DNA of 64,000 bases from Rhizobium viscosum (GTDB lineage Bacteria; Pseudomonadota; Alphaproteobacteria; Rhizobiales; Rhizobiaceae): positions 1,240,001 to 1,304,000 of the forward strand of contig NZ_JADBEC010000002.1 in assembly GCF_014873945.1 (NCBI RefSeq), read 5' to 3'. Of the stretch, positions 25,680-34,341 are shown in pieces. A program made the position numbers and the translations under genes. Below the pieces are notes generated by a model. That model saw only the letters and a program-made list of their open reading frames with translations, ran no database searches and had not been told where the DNA came from. Each line of letters starts with the position of its first letter. Positions within the stretch are counted from its first letter, which is position 1.

Positions 25680-27185
25680 TTAAATTGTGCCGGCGGCGTT
25701 CTTGTCGGGCAGGGCCGCGGTCAGAATGCTGCGTTCGTCGAAATCGGCGCGCGCCACGTTGGCGGCGACGCGGCCCTGGCACATGACCATGATGCGATCG
25801 GAAATGCCCATGACCTCGGGCAATTCGCTCGATATGACGACGATCGCCATGCCGCCGGCTGCGAGTTCGTAGAGGATCTCATAGATTTCCGACTTGGCCC
25901 CGACATCGATACCGCGCGTCGGCTCGTCGATGACGAGCACCTTGACGCCCTGTTCGGAGAGCCAGCGGCCGAGGATGACCTTCTGCTGGTTGCCGCCGGA
26001 GAGATTGATGATGTCCTGCTTGCGCGAGGGCGTGCGCACCCGAAGCTTGGCAATGAACTGCTCGGCGACCGAGGCTTCCTTCTTCGGGTTCAAGACGCCG
26101 AAGGGCGAGAAGTGGCGACGCGAGGAGATGGCGATATTCTCCTCGATTGACCGGCCTTGGATGATGCCGTCGAACTTGCGGTCCTCCGGGCAGAGAACCA
26201 TACCGGCATTGATCGCAGCCTTCGGATTGCTGGGAGGAACGACAACGCCATCGATTGCAACATTGCCCTGATGGCGGTGGTCGGCGCCATAGAGCAGGCG
26301 GGCCATCTCGCTTCGCCCGGCCCCGATCAGGCCGAAGAAGCCGAGGATTTCACCCTTGCGGACGGAAAAGCTGATCGGGGTGCGCAGTTTCGAGCCGGAG
26401 AGGGCCTTGACCTCGAGCCGCACCTCACCGAGGGGGCGTTCGCGCCAGCCCCAGATATTGTTGATCTCGCGCCCGACCATTTCGGCGATGATCTGCTCGC
26501 GTGTCGTCTCGACGACTTTTGGGTGATGGGCGGCAAGCTTGCCGTCGCGCAGGACGGTCAAGCTGTCGCAGAGCCGGAAGATCTCGTCGAGGCGATGGGA
26601 GACATAGAGGATAACGGTGCCCTTGGCCTTCAGCTTGCCGATGAGGGAAAACAGGATTTCGCTTTCGCGCGACGAGAGCGACGAGGTCGGCTCGTCGAGC
26701 GCGATGACGCGGGCGTCAAGCATGACGGCCTTGGCGATCTCCACCATCTGGCGGGCGCCGATCGAGAGCGCGGACACTTTTACCGAGGGATCGACGTCGA
26801 TCCCGATCTCATCGAGCTTGGCGCGAACGGTCTCGACCAGCGTCTTGCCGTTGATGACGCCGGCCTTGCCGGGAAAGCGTCCGAGCCAGAGATTTTCGGC
26901 AACCGTCAGTTCCGGAACGAGTTGCAGTTCCTGATGGATGACGATGACGCCGGCATGAAAGGCATCGCGGACGGAGCTGTATTTCTGCTCGACGCCATCG
27001 ATGAGAATGCTGCCTTCATCGGCCGACTGGTCGCCCGAGAGGACGCGGATGAGGGTGGACTTGCCGGCGCCGTTTTCGCCCATCAACCCGTGCACGGCGC
27101 CCTTCTCGACGCCGAAGGAGACGTTGGACAGCGCCTGGACGCCCGGATAGCCCCTGGAAATGCAATTGAATTCGAGGAAAGCCAT
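25680..27185 (-). CDS. araG: L-arabinose ABC transporter ATPase AraG
   Basis: A 501-residue double ATPase of the CUT2 family. First domain: Walker A GENGAGKST near residue 38 and Walker B RVIALDEPTSSLS near residue 160. Second domain: a degenerate Walker A GLIGAGRSE near residue 290, signature LSGGNQQKVILGRWL and Walker B VLVIDEPTRGID. The second ATG at 27185 fits a GGAG site five bases upstream. It lies between araF and araH, with a hairpin in the 68-base gap after araF that would lower expression relative to the binding protein. Confidence 0.92.
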   Translation of the reverse strand: MAFLEFNCISRGYPGVQALSNVSFGVEKGAVHGLMGENGAGKSTLIRVLSGDQSADEGSILIDGVEQKYSSVRDAFHAGVIVIHQELQLVPELTVAENLWLGRFPGKAGVINGKTLVETVRAKLDEIGIDVDPSVKVSALSIGARQMVEIAKAVMLDARVIALDEPTSSLSSRESEILFSLIGKLKAKGTVILYVSHRLDEIFRLCDSLTVLRDGKLAAHHPKVVETTREQIIAEMVGREINNIWGWRERPLGEVRLEVKALSGSKLRTPISFSVRKGEILGFFGLIGAGRSEMARLLYGADHRHQGNVAIDGVVVPPSNPKAAINAGMVLCPEDRKFDGIIQGRSIEENIAISSRRHFSPFGVLNPKKEASVAEQFIAKLRVRTPSRKQDIINLSGGNQQKVILGRWLSEQGVKVLVIDEPTRGIDVGAKSEIYEILYELAAGGMAIVVISSELPEVMGISDRIMVMCQGRVAANVARADFDERSILTAALPDKNAAGTI

Positions 27186-27206
27186 CATCGCTCCGTCGAG
27201 AATAGG

Positions 27207-27230
27207 CCCGGCGGACGAAACGCCGCCGGG
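27207..27230 (-). promoter_or_regulatory. Intercistronic hairpin between araF and araG
   Basis: CCCGGCGG (27207-27214) pairs perfectly with CCGCCGGG (27223-27230) around an 8-base loop. No U-run follows on the minus strand, so an RNA-stabilising or partial-attenuation role after the binding-protein gene is more likely than full termination. Confidence 0.7.
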
Positions 27231-27253
27231 ATGAGATCATCATCGGAGGATGA

Positions 27254-28237
27254 TTATTCGATGCCGAGGTCCTTGCGAACCTTTTCATAGTCGCCGCGCA
27301 GCGCCAGCGAACCCGAGGTCAGCGTCACTTTTGCCGGCTCCTTGCCGTTGGCGATCCAGTCATACATGTCGAGCGCGGTTTCATAACCGTGACGCTTCGG
27401 CGAGATGATGACCGTGCCGAAGAAGCCGGTCGCAGACGGCTTCTTGAACTCGTTGATCGCCGATTCTGCGCCACCGATGCCGACGCCGATCATGTTGTCG
27501 GTGGGGATGCCGACCGATTCAGAGGCACGCACGGCGCCGAGCACGGCCTCGTCGTTGAGGCCGAAGGCGACCCAATATTTCACGTCGGCATGCTTGTTGA
27601 GAACGGTCGTCGCGGCATTGAGCGCGGCTTCCGTATCGGTCTTTGCCTGCGGCGCGTCATAGATGTTTTCGGCCGGGAAGCCGGCAGCCTTCAGAACCGA
27701 GATTGCGCCTTCGACGCGGTCGACGGCGGTCGGAAGCTGATCATAGGAAACGCGGACCGCGCCGACATTCTTCATGTCCCAGCCGCGCTTCTTCATCTCA
27801 TCGACGATCGCCTGACCGACGCCTTCGCCAATCTTGGTCGCGGAAATGCCCATATGCGGCACGTCTTCGAGCGGTTTGCCATCGGCGCCGACCAGGCGAT
27901 CATCGACGGTCATCAGCTTGAGCTGGTTGGCGGCTGCCTTAGCGACGATACCGGGGCCAAGCTTGACGTCAGGCGTGCAGATGATGAAGCCTTGCGCACC
28001 CTGCGCACCGAGGTTGTCGATCGCCGACTGGACCTTCTCGCCGTCCTCGGCGCCGATCTTGACGACGGTGAAACCCTTTTCCTTGGCGGCCTGGTCGGCG
28101 AACTTCCATTCGTCCTGGAACCAGGGCTCTTCCGGCTGCTTCACGATGAAACCGATCTTGACATCCTCCGCCAAGACGGAGCCGGCGGCCAGAACGGCAA
28201 AGGCGCCAGCGAGGATGGCTGCTTTGAAGAAGCGCAT
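27254..28237 (-). CDS. araF: L-arabinose-binding protein AraF
   Basis: A 327-residue periplasmic protein. The start at 28237 follows GGGAGAG and gives a signal peptide (MRFFKAAILAGAFAVLAAGS, cleavage after LAE/AED). The mature sequence tracks E. coli AraF closely: KIGFIVKQPEEPWFQDEWKF, GFIICTPDVKLG, TVDDRLVGADGKP, IGEGVGQAIVDEMKKRGWD, VAFGLNDEAVLGAVRASE and a C-terminal region with YDWIANGKEP. This makes L-arabinose (or the epimeric D-galactose/D-fucose) the ligand. It heads the araFGH operon and is divergent from an epimerase gene across a 290-base region. Confidence 0.95.
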   Translation of the reverse strand: MRFFKAAILAGAFAVLAAGSVLAEDVKIGFIVKQPEEPWFQDEWKFADQAAKEKGFTVVKIGAEDGEKVQSAIDNLGAQGAQGFIICTPDVKLGPGIVAKAAANQLKLMTVDDRLVGADGKPLEDVPHMGISATKIGEGVGQAIVDEMKKRGWDMKNVGAVRVSYDQLPTAVDRVEGAISVLKAAGFPAENIYDAPQAKTDTEAALNAATTVLNKHADVKYWVAFGLNDEAVLGAVRASESVGIPTDNMIGVGIGGAESAINEFKKPSATGFFGTVIISPKRHGYETALDMYDWIANGKEPAKVTLTSGSLALRGDYEKVRKDLGIE

Positions 28238-28300
28238 AATCTCTCTCCCTAAAATCTCGATCTGCCGCTCACTCGGCAGCAGCCATTGGATAAAAATAAA

Positions 28301-28311
28301 CATCATACCAG
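28301..28311. promoter_or_regulatory. CATCATACCAG motif in the araF promoter
   Basis: Eleven bases identical to a site before apnO (58884-58894) and one mismatch from a site before the RuBisCO-like gene (56171-56181). On the minus strand it sits between a TTGACT (-35-like) and TATCCA (-10-like) with a 17-base spacing, so a repressor bound here would block araF transcription. Confidence 0.55.
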
Positions 28312-28525
28312 TCAAGATTTATGTATGATTATTTATGCGATTCAGCGGGTGAAAAGCCGACTAAATTCATATTAACGCCGCTCTGCGTGCCAAAGCCACC
28401 GGAAAATCGGGGCAAAATGTCGTCAGAGCGGTAAAATAAATCCTATATATATTGACATTCGATCGACCGATAATAGGGTGCCGCCACAGTCCGGATCAGC
28501 CCCGATCAGGGGAAGGCATTGCTTC

Positions 28526-29416
28526 ATGACGATCATCGATTTGCAGGACGGTGCACTATCGGCCCGTGTCTCGACGACCGGCGGTGTGCTCCTTGATTTC
28601 TCCTGGAGGCGCGATGGCCGGGAAATTCCGCTTCTGAGATCGTCAGGCGATGATGCCGATGCACTGTCGTCGGCCTGCTATCCGCTCGTGCCCTTTGGCA
28701 ATCGCGTGAGGAGCAATCGCTTCCGTTTCGAAGGACGCGACTACAGCCTGCAGCCGAACACGTCCTGGGACCCACACTACCTCCACGGAGATGGCTGGCT
28801 CGCGGAATGGACGCTTCTTTCCAAGAGCGCCACAGGCGTTGAGATCGGTCTCCGCCACCGGGCGGACGGCACGCCCTATAATTATGAGGCGAAGCAGAGC
28901 TTCACATTGTCGGGCGAGGGGCTGAAGCTGCATATGAGCGTGGAGAATAGCGGTGAGGCGGCCCTGCCCTTCGGGCTCGGCTGGCATCCGTTCTTTCCGC
29001 TGACGGAAGGCACGACACTTCTTGCCGAGGCACAGCGCTTCTGGACTGAGACGGAGGGCTGGCTGCCGGGCGAACCGGCCGAGATCCCTGCCGATCTCGA
29101 TTTCTCGCAGCCCGCGCCCCTCCCGCAGCGCTGGATCAATAACGGCTTCGAGGGCTGGAGCGGCAAGGCACGCATTACCTGGCCCGAGGCCTGCACAGCG
29201 CTTGATCTGACGACAGACCCGATCTTCCGCAATGCGGTCATCTTCCTGTCGGACGAGCGCTTCGACCCCGGATTCCGCCGCGACTATTTCTGCTTCGAAC
29301 CGATGTCCCATCTCGCCAACGGGCATAATCTTCCCGGGCTTGGCGATCTCAAGGTCTTGCAGCCGGGCGAAAGCATGGAAGGCGCGATCCGCCTGCAGCC
29401 GCAGGCCATATCCTGA
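28526..29416 (+). CDS. Aldose 1-epimerase (galactose mutarotase-like)
   Basis: A 296-residue beta-sandwich enzyme that interconverts sugar anomers. Characteristic parts are LPFGLGWHPFF (the GWHPF/HPYF-type catalytic histidine region near residue 160), FGNRVRSNRF near residue 70 and the C-terminal FCFEPMSHLANG with the catalytic glutamate. The ATG at 28526 has GGAAGG about 10 bases upstream. It is divergent from araF and followed 34 bases later by an SDR gene, so the pair likely performs the first steps of arabinose/galactose catabolism: anomer conversion, then oxidation at C1. Confidence 0.9.
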   Translation: MTIIDLQDGALSARVSTTGGVLLDFSWRRDGREIPLLRSSGDDADALSSACYPLVPFGNRVRSNRFRFEGRDYSLQPNTSWDPHYLHGDGWLAEWTLLSKSATGVEIGLRHRADGTPYNYEAKQSFTLSGEGLKLHMSVENSGEAALPFGLGWHPFFPLTEGTTLLAEAQRFWTETEGWLPGEPAEIPADLDFSQPAPLPQRWINNGFEGWSGKARITWPEACTALDLTTDPIFRNAVIFLSDERFDPGFRRDYFCFEPMSHLANGHNLPGLGDLKVLQPGESMEGAIRLQPQAIS

Positions 29417-29450
29417 TCACGAGAGAACGAGCGTAAAGAGGAAACAGACG

Positions 29451-30227
29451 ATGCCAAACCGCCTTTCCGGAAAACGGGTCTTCATCACGGGTGCCGCGCA
29501 GGGGATTGGACAGGCGATCGCCGAAGCATATGCTGCCGAGGATGCCCACCTCTTCCTGGTCGACCGCGATGAAACGCTGCTCAAAGAGACAGCCGCAGTG
29601 CTTGCATCAAAGGGCACGGTGCTTGGCTATCAGGCGGCCGACATCACCGATGCTTCGGCCATAAAGGCGGCCGTTGCCAAGGCGGAAGTGCAGATTGGCC
29701 GCATCAACGCCCTCGTCAACAATGCCGGTGTCAACGTCTTTGCCGAGCCTCTGCAGACGACAGACGAAGAATGGCAGCGCTGCTTCGACATCAATCTCAA
29801 GGGCGCATGGCAATGCTGCCGTTCGGTTCTGCCGCACATGATTTCGGAAGGCGGCGGGGTGATCCTCAACATTGCCTCGACGCACGCTTTCACCATCATT
29901 CCCCACACCTTCCCCTATCCGCTCGCCAAACATGCGCTGCTCGGCATGACCAAGTCTCTCGGCATCGAATATGCGGCCCAAAACGTGCGGGTGAACGCGA
30001 TTGCGCCGGGCTATGTCTCGACCCAGAAGGTCATCGATTACTGGAACAGTTTCCCCGATCCGGAAAAGGCCAAGGCCGAAACGATGAAGCTGCATCCGGG
30101 CGGGCGCATCGCCACGCCGCAGGAAATCGCCATGGCGGCGGTCTTCATGATCTCGGACGAATGCACCTTCATGAATGCCACCTGCCTGACGATCGACGGC
30201 GGCTTGAGCGTCATGCAGCACCAGTAA
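29451..30227 (+). CDS. SDR-family aldose 1-dehydrogenase candidate
   Basis: A 258-residue short-chain dehydrogenase. Cofactor motif TGAAQGIG near residue 14, NNAG near residue 90, catalytic Ser in NIASTHAF and YPLAK as the Tyr-x3-Lys pair, and a C-terminal TCLTIDGGLSVMQHQ. The ATG at 29451 follows AGAGGAAA. Linked to the mutarotase and opposite araFGH, it most likely oxidises L-arabinose or D-galactose to the lactone, the first step of the non-phosphorylative pathway. Lactonase and dehydratase genes are not adjacent; the HypD-like DapA gene at 21892 could supply a late step. Confidence 0.88.
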   Translation: MPNRLSGKRVFITGAAQGIGQAIAEAYAAEDAHLFLVDRDETLLKETAAVLASKGTVLGYQAADITDASAIKAAVAKAEVQIGRINALVNNAGVNVFAEPLQTTDEEWQRCFDINLKGAWQCCRSVLPHMISEGGGVILNIASTHAFTIIPHTFPYPLAKHALLGMTKSLGIEYAAQNVRVNAIAPGYVSTQKVIDYWNSFPDPEKAKAETMKLHPGGRIATPQEIAMAAVFMISDECTFMNATCLTIDGGLSVMQHQ

Positions 30228-30308
30228 CAGCGAACCCCTTCCCTCTTTCCACGGCCTCAGAGTGCAGGCGCTCACAGTCATTGTCTAGTTTTTGCGCAGC
30301 AGCATTAC

Positions 30309-30337
30309 TTGACACAATTTTGGGCGGTCCATAGAGT
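30309..30337 (+). promoter_or_regulatory. Putative promoter TTGACA-N17-TAGAGT
   Basis: TTGACA at 30309-30314 and TAGAGT at 30332-30337 with ideal 17-base spacing, 31 bases before the start of the BMP-type binding-protein gene. A perfect -35 and a 4/6 -10 make this the best-looking sigma-70 promoter I found in the window. Confidence 0.5.
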
Positions 30338-30367
30338 TTTATCCATCTGGTAAAAAGAGGGGAACTC

Positions 30368-31354
30368 ATGAAAAATCAGATCATTATGTCTCGCCGCACG
30401 GTGCTTGCCTCCGGCATGGCACTCGGTGCAACCGCCTTTGCGCCCAGGCTCCGGGCACAGGAAAAACTGAAGGTTGCAGGCATTCACGCCTCGCCGGTGG
30501 AAAATGCCTGGAATTCCTGTCTGCACAAGGCGCTGCAGGACGCCGCTTCGGAAGGCGTGATCGACTATGTCTTCTCCGAAGGGGTCTCGGGCACCGACTA
30601 TCCGCGTGCGATGCGCGAATATGCCGAACAGGGCTCAGCCCTCATCGTCGGCGAGGCCTATGCCGTCGAGCGCGAGGCTCGTCAGGTTGCTGCCGACTAT
30701 CCGAAAACCGCCTTCATGCTGGGTTCGAGCGGCGAAGCGTCAGGCGACAATTTCGGCGTCTTCGGCACCTGGAACCATGACGGCGCCTATCTCGCCGGCA
30801 TGCTGGCCGGCAAGATGACGAAGTCGGGCATCGTCGGATCTGTCGGCGCGCTGCCGATCCCCGAGGTCAACATGCTGATGAATGCCTTTGCTGCCGGCGT
30901 GAAGGAAGTCCGCCCGGATGCCAAGCATCTCGTCGCCTTCATCGGCACCTTCTTCGATCCGCCGAAGGCGCGCGAAGCGGGTCTTGCCCAGATCGATGCC
31001 GGCGCCGACATCCTGTTCGGCGAGCGTATCGGCACGGCAGACGCTGCCAAGGAGCGCGGCATCAAGTCCGTCGGTTCGCTGATCGACTATACGCCGCGTT
31101 ATCCCGACACCGTCTTTGCCAATGCGATCTGGGGTTTCCGCCCGATCCTCAATGCGGCGATCGCCGATGTGAAGGCCGGCAAGCCGACCGGCAACAATTA
31201 CACGCGCTTCGGTCTGATGAAGGAAGGCGGCAGCGATATCGTCTACGTCAAGGGCGTCGCACCGGCGGACGCCGAAGCGGCGATGGAAGCCAAACGCGCC
31301 GCCATCAAGTCCGGCGCCTTCGAGGTTCCGATCATGCCCGAGGAGCCGAAGTAA
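30368..31354 (+). CDS. BMP-family (PnrA-like) ABC transporter substrate-binding protein
   Basis: A 328-residue binding protein of the basic-membrane-protein/PnrA family, which mostly binds nucleosides or related nitrogenous compounds. The N-terminus (MSRRTVLASGMALGATAFAP) is a twin-arginine-like signal with a cleavage site near LRA-QE. Family blocks are KLKVAGIHASPVENAWN, a GVSGTDYPRAM region, GTWNHDGAYLAGMLAGKMTK and DAGADILFGERIGTADAAKE. It starts the plus-strand operon with the amidase, one ATPase, two permeases and a cytosine-deaminase-type enzyme, so the ligand is probably a cyclic or ureido nitrogen compound processed by those enzymes. Confidence 0.9.
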   Translation: MKNQIIMSRRTVLASGMALGATAFAPRLRAQEKLKVAGIHASPVENAWNSCLHKALQDAASEGVIDYVFSEGVSGTDYPRAMREYAEQGSALIVGEAYAVEREARQVAADYPKTAFMLGSSGEASGDNFGVFGTWNHDGAYLAGMLAGKMTKSGIVGSVGALPIPEVNMLMNAFAAGVKEVRPDAKHLVAFIGTFFDPPKAREAGLAQIDAGADILFGERIGTADAAKERGIKSVGSLIDYTPRYPDTVFANAIWGFRPILNAAIADVKAGKPTGNNYTRFGLMKEGGSDIVYVKGVAPADAEAAMEAKRAAIKSGAFEVPIMPEEPK

Positions 31355-31366
31355 GCCGGCATCTGC

Positions 31367-32815
31367 ATGAACGGGATTGAGAAAAGCGAGATCTCGATAC
31401 CGGGCGGCGACGCGATTGCGCTCGCCGCCCGGATCAGGAGCGGTGCATTTGATTGCACCGAAGCGATGAAGGCTGCGATTTCCGCTGCGAGGGCGAAGGA
31501 TGCGCTGGGCGCGATCTGTCATCTCGACGAAGACCTTGGCCTGGCGAATGCTGCCGCGCTTGATCGCGAGTATCGGGACAATCCCGCCATGTTCTCCGTC
31601 CGGCCGTTTGCCGGTGTGCCGACACTTGCCAAGGATCTCGGCGGCCCATTCAAGGGTCTTCCGGTTCGCGCCGGCTCACGGCTCTTCGACGGCATGCTCG
31701 ATCCGTCAGCAGATTCCGATCTGGCGGACCGTTTTCGTCAGGCCGGTTTCAGCCTCTTCGGTCTCACGACCAGCCCGGAAGTCGGCCTCTCGCTCGCAAG
31801 CGAACCCATGCGCGGACCCGTTTGCCGCAATCCGCTCGATCCGTCCCGCACGGCGGGTGGCTCTTCCGGTGGTGCGGCTGCTACGGTCGCAGCCGGGATC
31901 GTGGCGATTGCCCATGCAACGGATGCCGGCGGTTCCATTCGCGTGCCCGCCGCCTGTTGCGGTCTAATCGGCCTGAAGCCCAGTCGCGGCGCCATTCCGG
32001 GTGGCCCGGGCTTCGGCAATCATCTTGGCGGCATTGCCAGCGAGCTGTCAATCTGCCGCTCGGTCCGCGATGCCGGCGCAATATTCGACGCGCTTCATGG
32101 AAAACCCGCCGGCCCTTACGCGGAGCCGGCGCTCTACGGGAGCGAAAAATCCCGCCTGCGCATCGGCCTGCTAACGGATACCGGCAGCGACTTTCCGACC
32201 GAGGCTGCACGGCAGCAAGCAGTAGGAGCTGCGGCCCGCAGCCTCGAGGCGGACGGACATGAGATCGTTATTGTGGAATGGCAGCGGCTTGAAGCAAGTG
32301 TCATCGCGAGTACCGTCATTTTCGCCGATATCATCGCAATCAATCTGGCATGGCTCGTCGATAGGTTCCATCTTGACCTCTCGAAGGCCGAACCTCTGAC
32401 GGCAGCCTTTGCGGTGCGCGGGGCCAGACTTGCGCCGACTGCGCTCTGGCAGAGCCTCAGCACCATGCCGCATGTCAGCCATGACCTCTGGCACCTGTTC
32501 GACGATATCGACTGCCTGCTGACGCCGATGCTTGCGACAGCCCCTCTGCCGATCGGCTCCTTCCCGACCGATCATCAGGATACTGACCTGCATCTGAACC
32601 GCATGGCGCGCTTTGCGCCACTTGCCTGTCTTGCCAATATTTCCGGCTTTCCGGCGCTGACACTGCCTTTTGGAAGCGATGCGGACGGAATGCCGCTGCC
32701 TGCGCAATTGCTGGCACCGATGGGCCGGGAACCGCTACTGCTTGCCCTTGCCTTGCGGCTGGAAGCAGAGCAACGTTGGACCCACCCCCATGCCATTGCG
32801 GGACTTGCCTCATGA
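31367..32815 (+). CDS. Amidase (amidase-signature family)
   Basis: A 482-residue hydrolase with the Ser-cisSer-Lys triad: Lys89 in TLAKDLGG, the cis-serine in GGSSGGAAA (Ser166/167) and nucleophile Ser190 in DAGGSIRVPAACCGLIGLKP. It hydrolyses an amide or ureide bond; the substrate is unknown. It lies 12 bases after the binding-protein gene and overlaps the ATPase start by four bases. Having an amidase between transporter genes and a cytosine-deaminase-type enzyme downstream suggests stepwise nitrogen release from one imported compound (for example a pyrimidine-related or ureido-compound route). Confidence 0.92.
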   Translation: MNGIEKSEISIPGGDAIALAARIRSGAFDCTEAMKAAISAARAKDALGAICHLDEDLGLANAAALDREYRDNPAMFSVRPFAGVPTLAKDLGGPFKGLPVRAGSRLFDGMLDPSADSDLADRFRQAGFSLFGLTTSPEVGLSLASEPMRGPVCRNPLDPSRTAGGSSGGAAATVAAGIVAIAHATDAGGSIRVPAACCGLIGLKPSRGAIPGGPGFGNHLGGIASELSICRSVRDAGAIFDALHGKPAGPYAEPALYGSEKSRLRIGLLTDTGSDFPTEAARQQAVGAAARSLEADGHEIVIVEWQRLEASVIASTVIFADIIAINLAWLVDRFHLDLSKAEPLTAAFAVRGARLAPTALWQSLSTMPHVSHDLWHLFDDIDCLLTPMLATAPLPIGSFPTDHQDTDLHLNRMARFAPLACLANISGFPALTLPFGSDADGMPLPAQLLAPMGREPLLLALALRLEAEQRWTHPHAIAGLAS

Positions 32816-34341
32816 CATCAGCTCCCGTGCTCCAGCTCGACAATATCAGCAAGCGTTTCGGCGCAATCCAGGCCAATGACGATATTTCGTTGAGCCTCGC
32901 CAGGGGCGAAGTGCTGGCCCTGCTCGGCGAAAACGGCGCCGGCAAGACGACGCTGATGAGCATCCTCTTCGGCCATTATGTGCCGGATGCCGGCACGATC
33001 CATATCGAAGGCAGTGAATTGCCGGCCGGCCGGCCGCGTGCGGCGATCCGCGCCGGCATCGGCATGGTGCACCAGCATTTCTCGCTCGCGCCAAACCTGA
33101 CGGTGCTCGAAAACGTCATGACGGGAACGGAGAAGCTCTGGTCCTGGAAGTCGGACAAGACCGCTGGCCGCGCTAAACTGCTGTCGATCTCTTTGCGCTT
33201 CGGCCTCGACGTCAATCCCGATGCCCGGCTGGGCGACCTCTCGGTCGGCGAACAGCAGCGCATCGAAATCCTCAAGGCGCTCTATAACGACGCCCGCATC
33301 CTGATCCTCGACGAGCCGACGGCCGTGCTGACCAATATCGAGGCGGAACGTCTCTTCCGGACGCTTCGCGAAATGGCCCGGCAAGGTCTTTCGCTGATCT
33401 TCATCTCGCACAAGCTGGATGAGGTGATCGGTGCAGCCGACCGCGTCGTTGTGCTGCGCGGCGGCAAGGTCGTCGCCGAACGGCTGACCGGTGAGACCAG
33501 CAAGTCGGAACTCGCAGAACTCATGGTCGGCCGGCGGGTGACACGCCCGGTGCGCGAAGCGTCAACGCCCGGCGCTGTCGTCTTCGAAGCCGTCGGCGTC
33601 ACCGTTTCCGATGGCGGCCAGGAGCGGCTGAAGGATATCAGCCTGCAGCTTCATGCCGGCGAAACGCTCGGCATTATCGGGGTCTCCGGCAATGGCCAGG
33701 CAACGCTCAACCATCTCGTCAGCGGCCTGACCGGCTGGATGAGCGGCGAGATCCTGCTGTTCGGACAGCCGGTCACCGAGATCAGCGTCGAAAGCCTGAT
33801 TACTGCCGGCGTCGGCCGCATCCCCGAGGATCGCAACAAGGAAGGCGCGATCGGCGAGCTCGCCGTCTGGGAAAATGCCGTGCTGGAGCGCATCGGTTCA
33901 TCGCGCTTTTCGCGCCGCGGACTGGTCGACCGCAAGGCCGGCATGGCCTTTGCCCAGGAGATCATCGGCGAATTCGATATTCGCGGCGGCGGACCGTCGA
34001 CGCGCACGCGGCTTCTGTCTGGCGGAAACATGCAGAAGCTAATCCTCGGACGCAACCTGCATGACAGACCGAAGATCCTGATTGCGGCGCAGCCGACGCG
34101 CGGGCTCGACGAGGGCGCGGTCGCCGCGGTTCACGCCCGGATATTGCAGGCACGCAAGGAGGGCACGGCCGTGCTTCTGATATCAGAGGATCTGGACGAG
34201 GTGATCGGCCTTGCCGATCGCATCCAGGCCATCGTCAAGGGGCGCCTATCGCCGCCCATCGATGCGCAAAGCGCCGATCCCCGAAAACTCGGCCTGATGA
34301 TGTCAGGCGAATGGACGTCCGAGGCCCAGCATGCGTCTTGA
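32812..34341 (+). CDS. BMP-type ABC transporter ATPase
   Basis: A 509-residue double ATPase of the nucleoside/BMP transporter class. First half: Walker A GENGAGKTT near residue 40, signature LSVGEQQRIEILKALY, Walker B ILILDEPTAVL. Second half: a degenerate Walker A GVSGNGQATL, signature LSGGNMQKLILGRNL and ILIAAQPTRGLDEGA, where the usual Walker B DEP reads AQP, as in many members of this class. The ATG at 32812 overlaps the amidase stop; the gene overlaps the first permease by 11 bases. Confidence 0.92.
   Translation: MTSAPVLQLDNISKRFGAIQANDDISLSLARGEVLALLGENGAGKTTLMSILFGHYVPDAGTIHIEGSELPAGRPRAAIRAGIGMVHQHFSLAPNLTVLENVMTGTEKLWSWKSDKTAGRAKLLSISLRFGLDVNPDARLGDLSVGEQQRIEILKALYNDARILILDEPTAVLTNIEAERLFRTLREMARQGLSLIFISHKLDEVIGAADRVVVLRGGKVVAERLTGETSKSELAELMVGRRVTRPVREASTPGAVVFEAVGVTVSDGGQERLKDISLQLHAGETLGIIGVSGNGQATLNHLVSGLTGWMSGEILLFGQPVTEISVESLITAGVGRIPEDRNKEGAIGELAVWENAVLERIGSSRFSRRGLVDRKAGMAFAQEIIGEFDIRGGGPSTRTRLLSGGNMQKLILGRNLHDRPKILIAAQPTRGLDEGAVAAVHARILQARKEGTAVLLISEDLDEVIGLADRIQAIVKGRLSPPIDAQSADPRKLGLMMSGEWTSEAQHAS

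Noticed and set aside
28452..28474. TTGACA followed by GATAAT upstream of the epimerase as a sigma-70 promoter
   Set aside because: Spacing is only 11 bases, too short for a functional pair; neither element alone is convincing.
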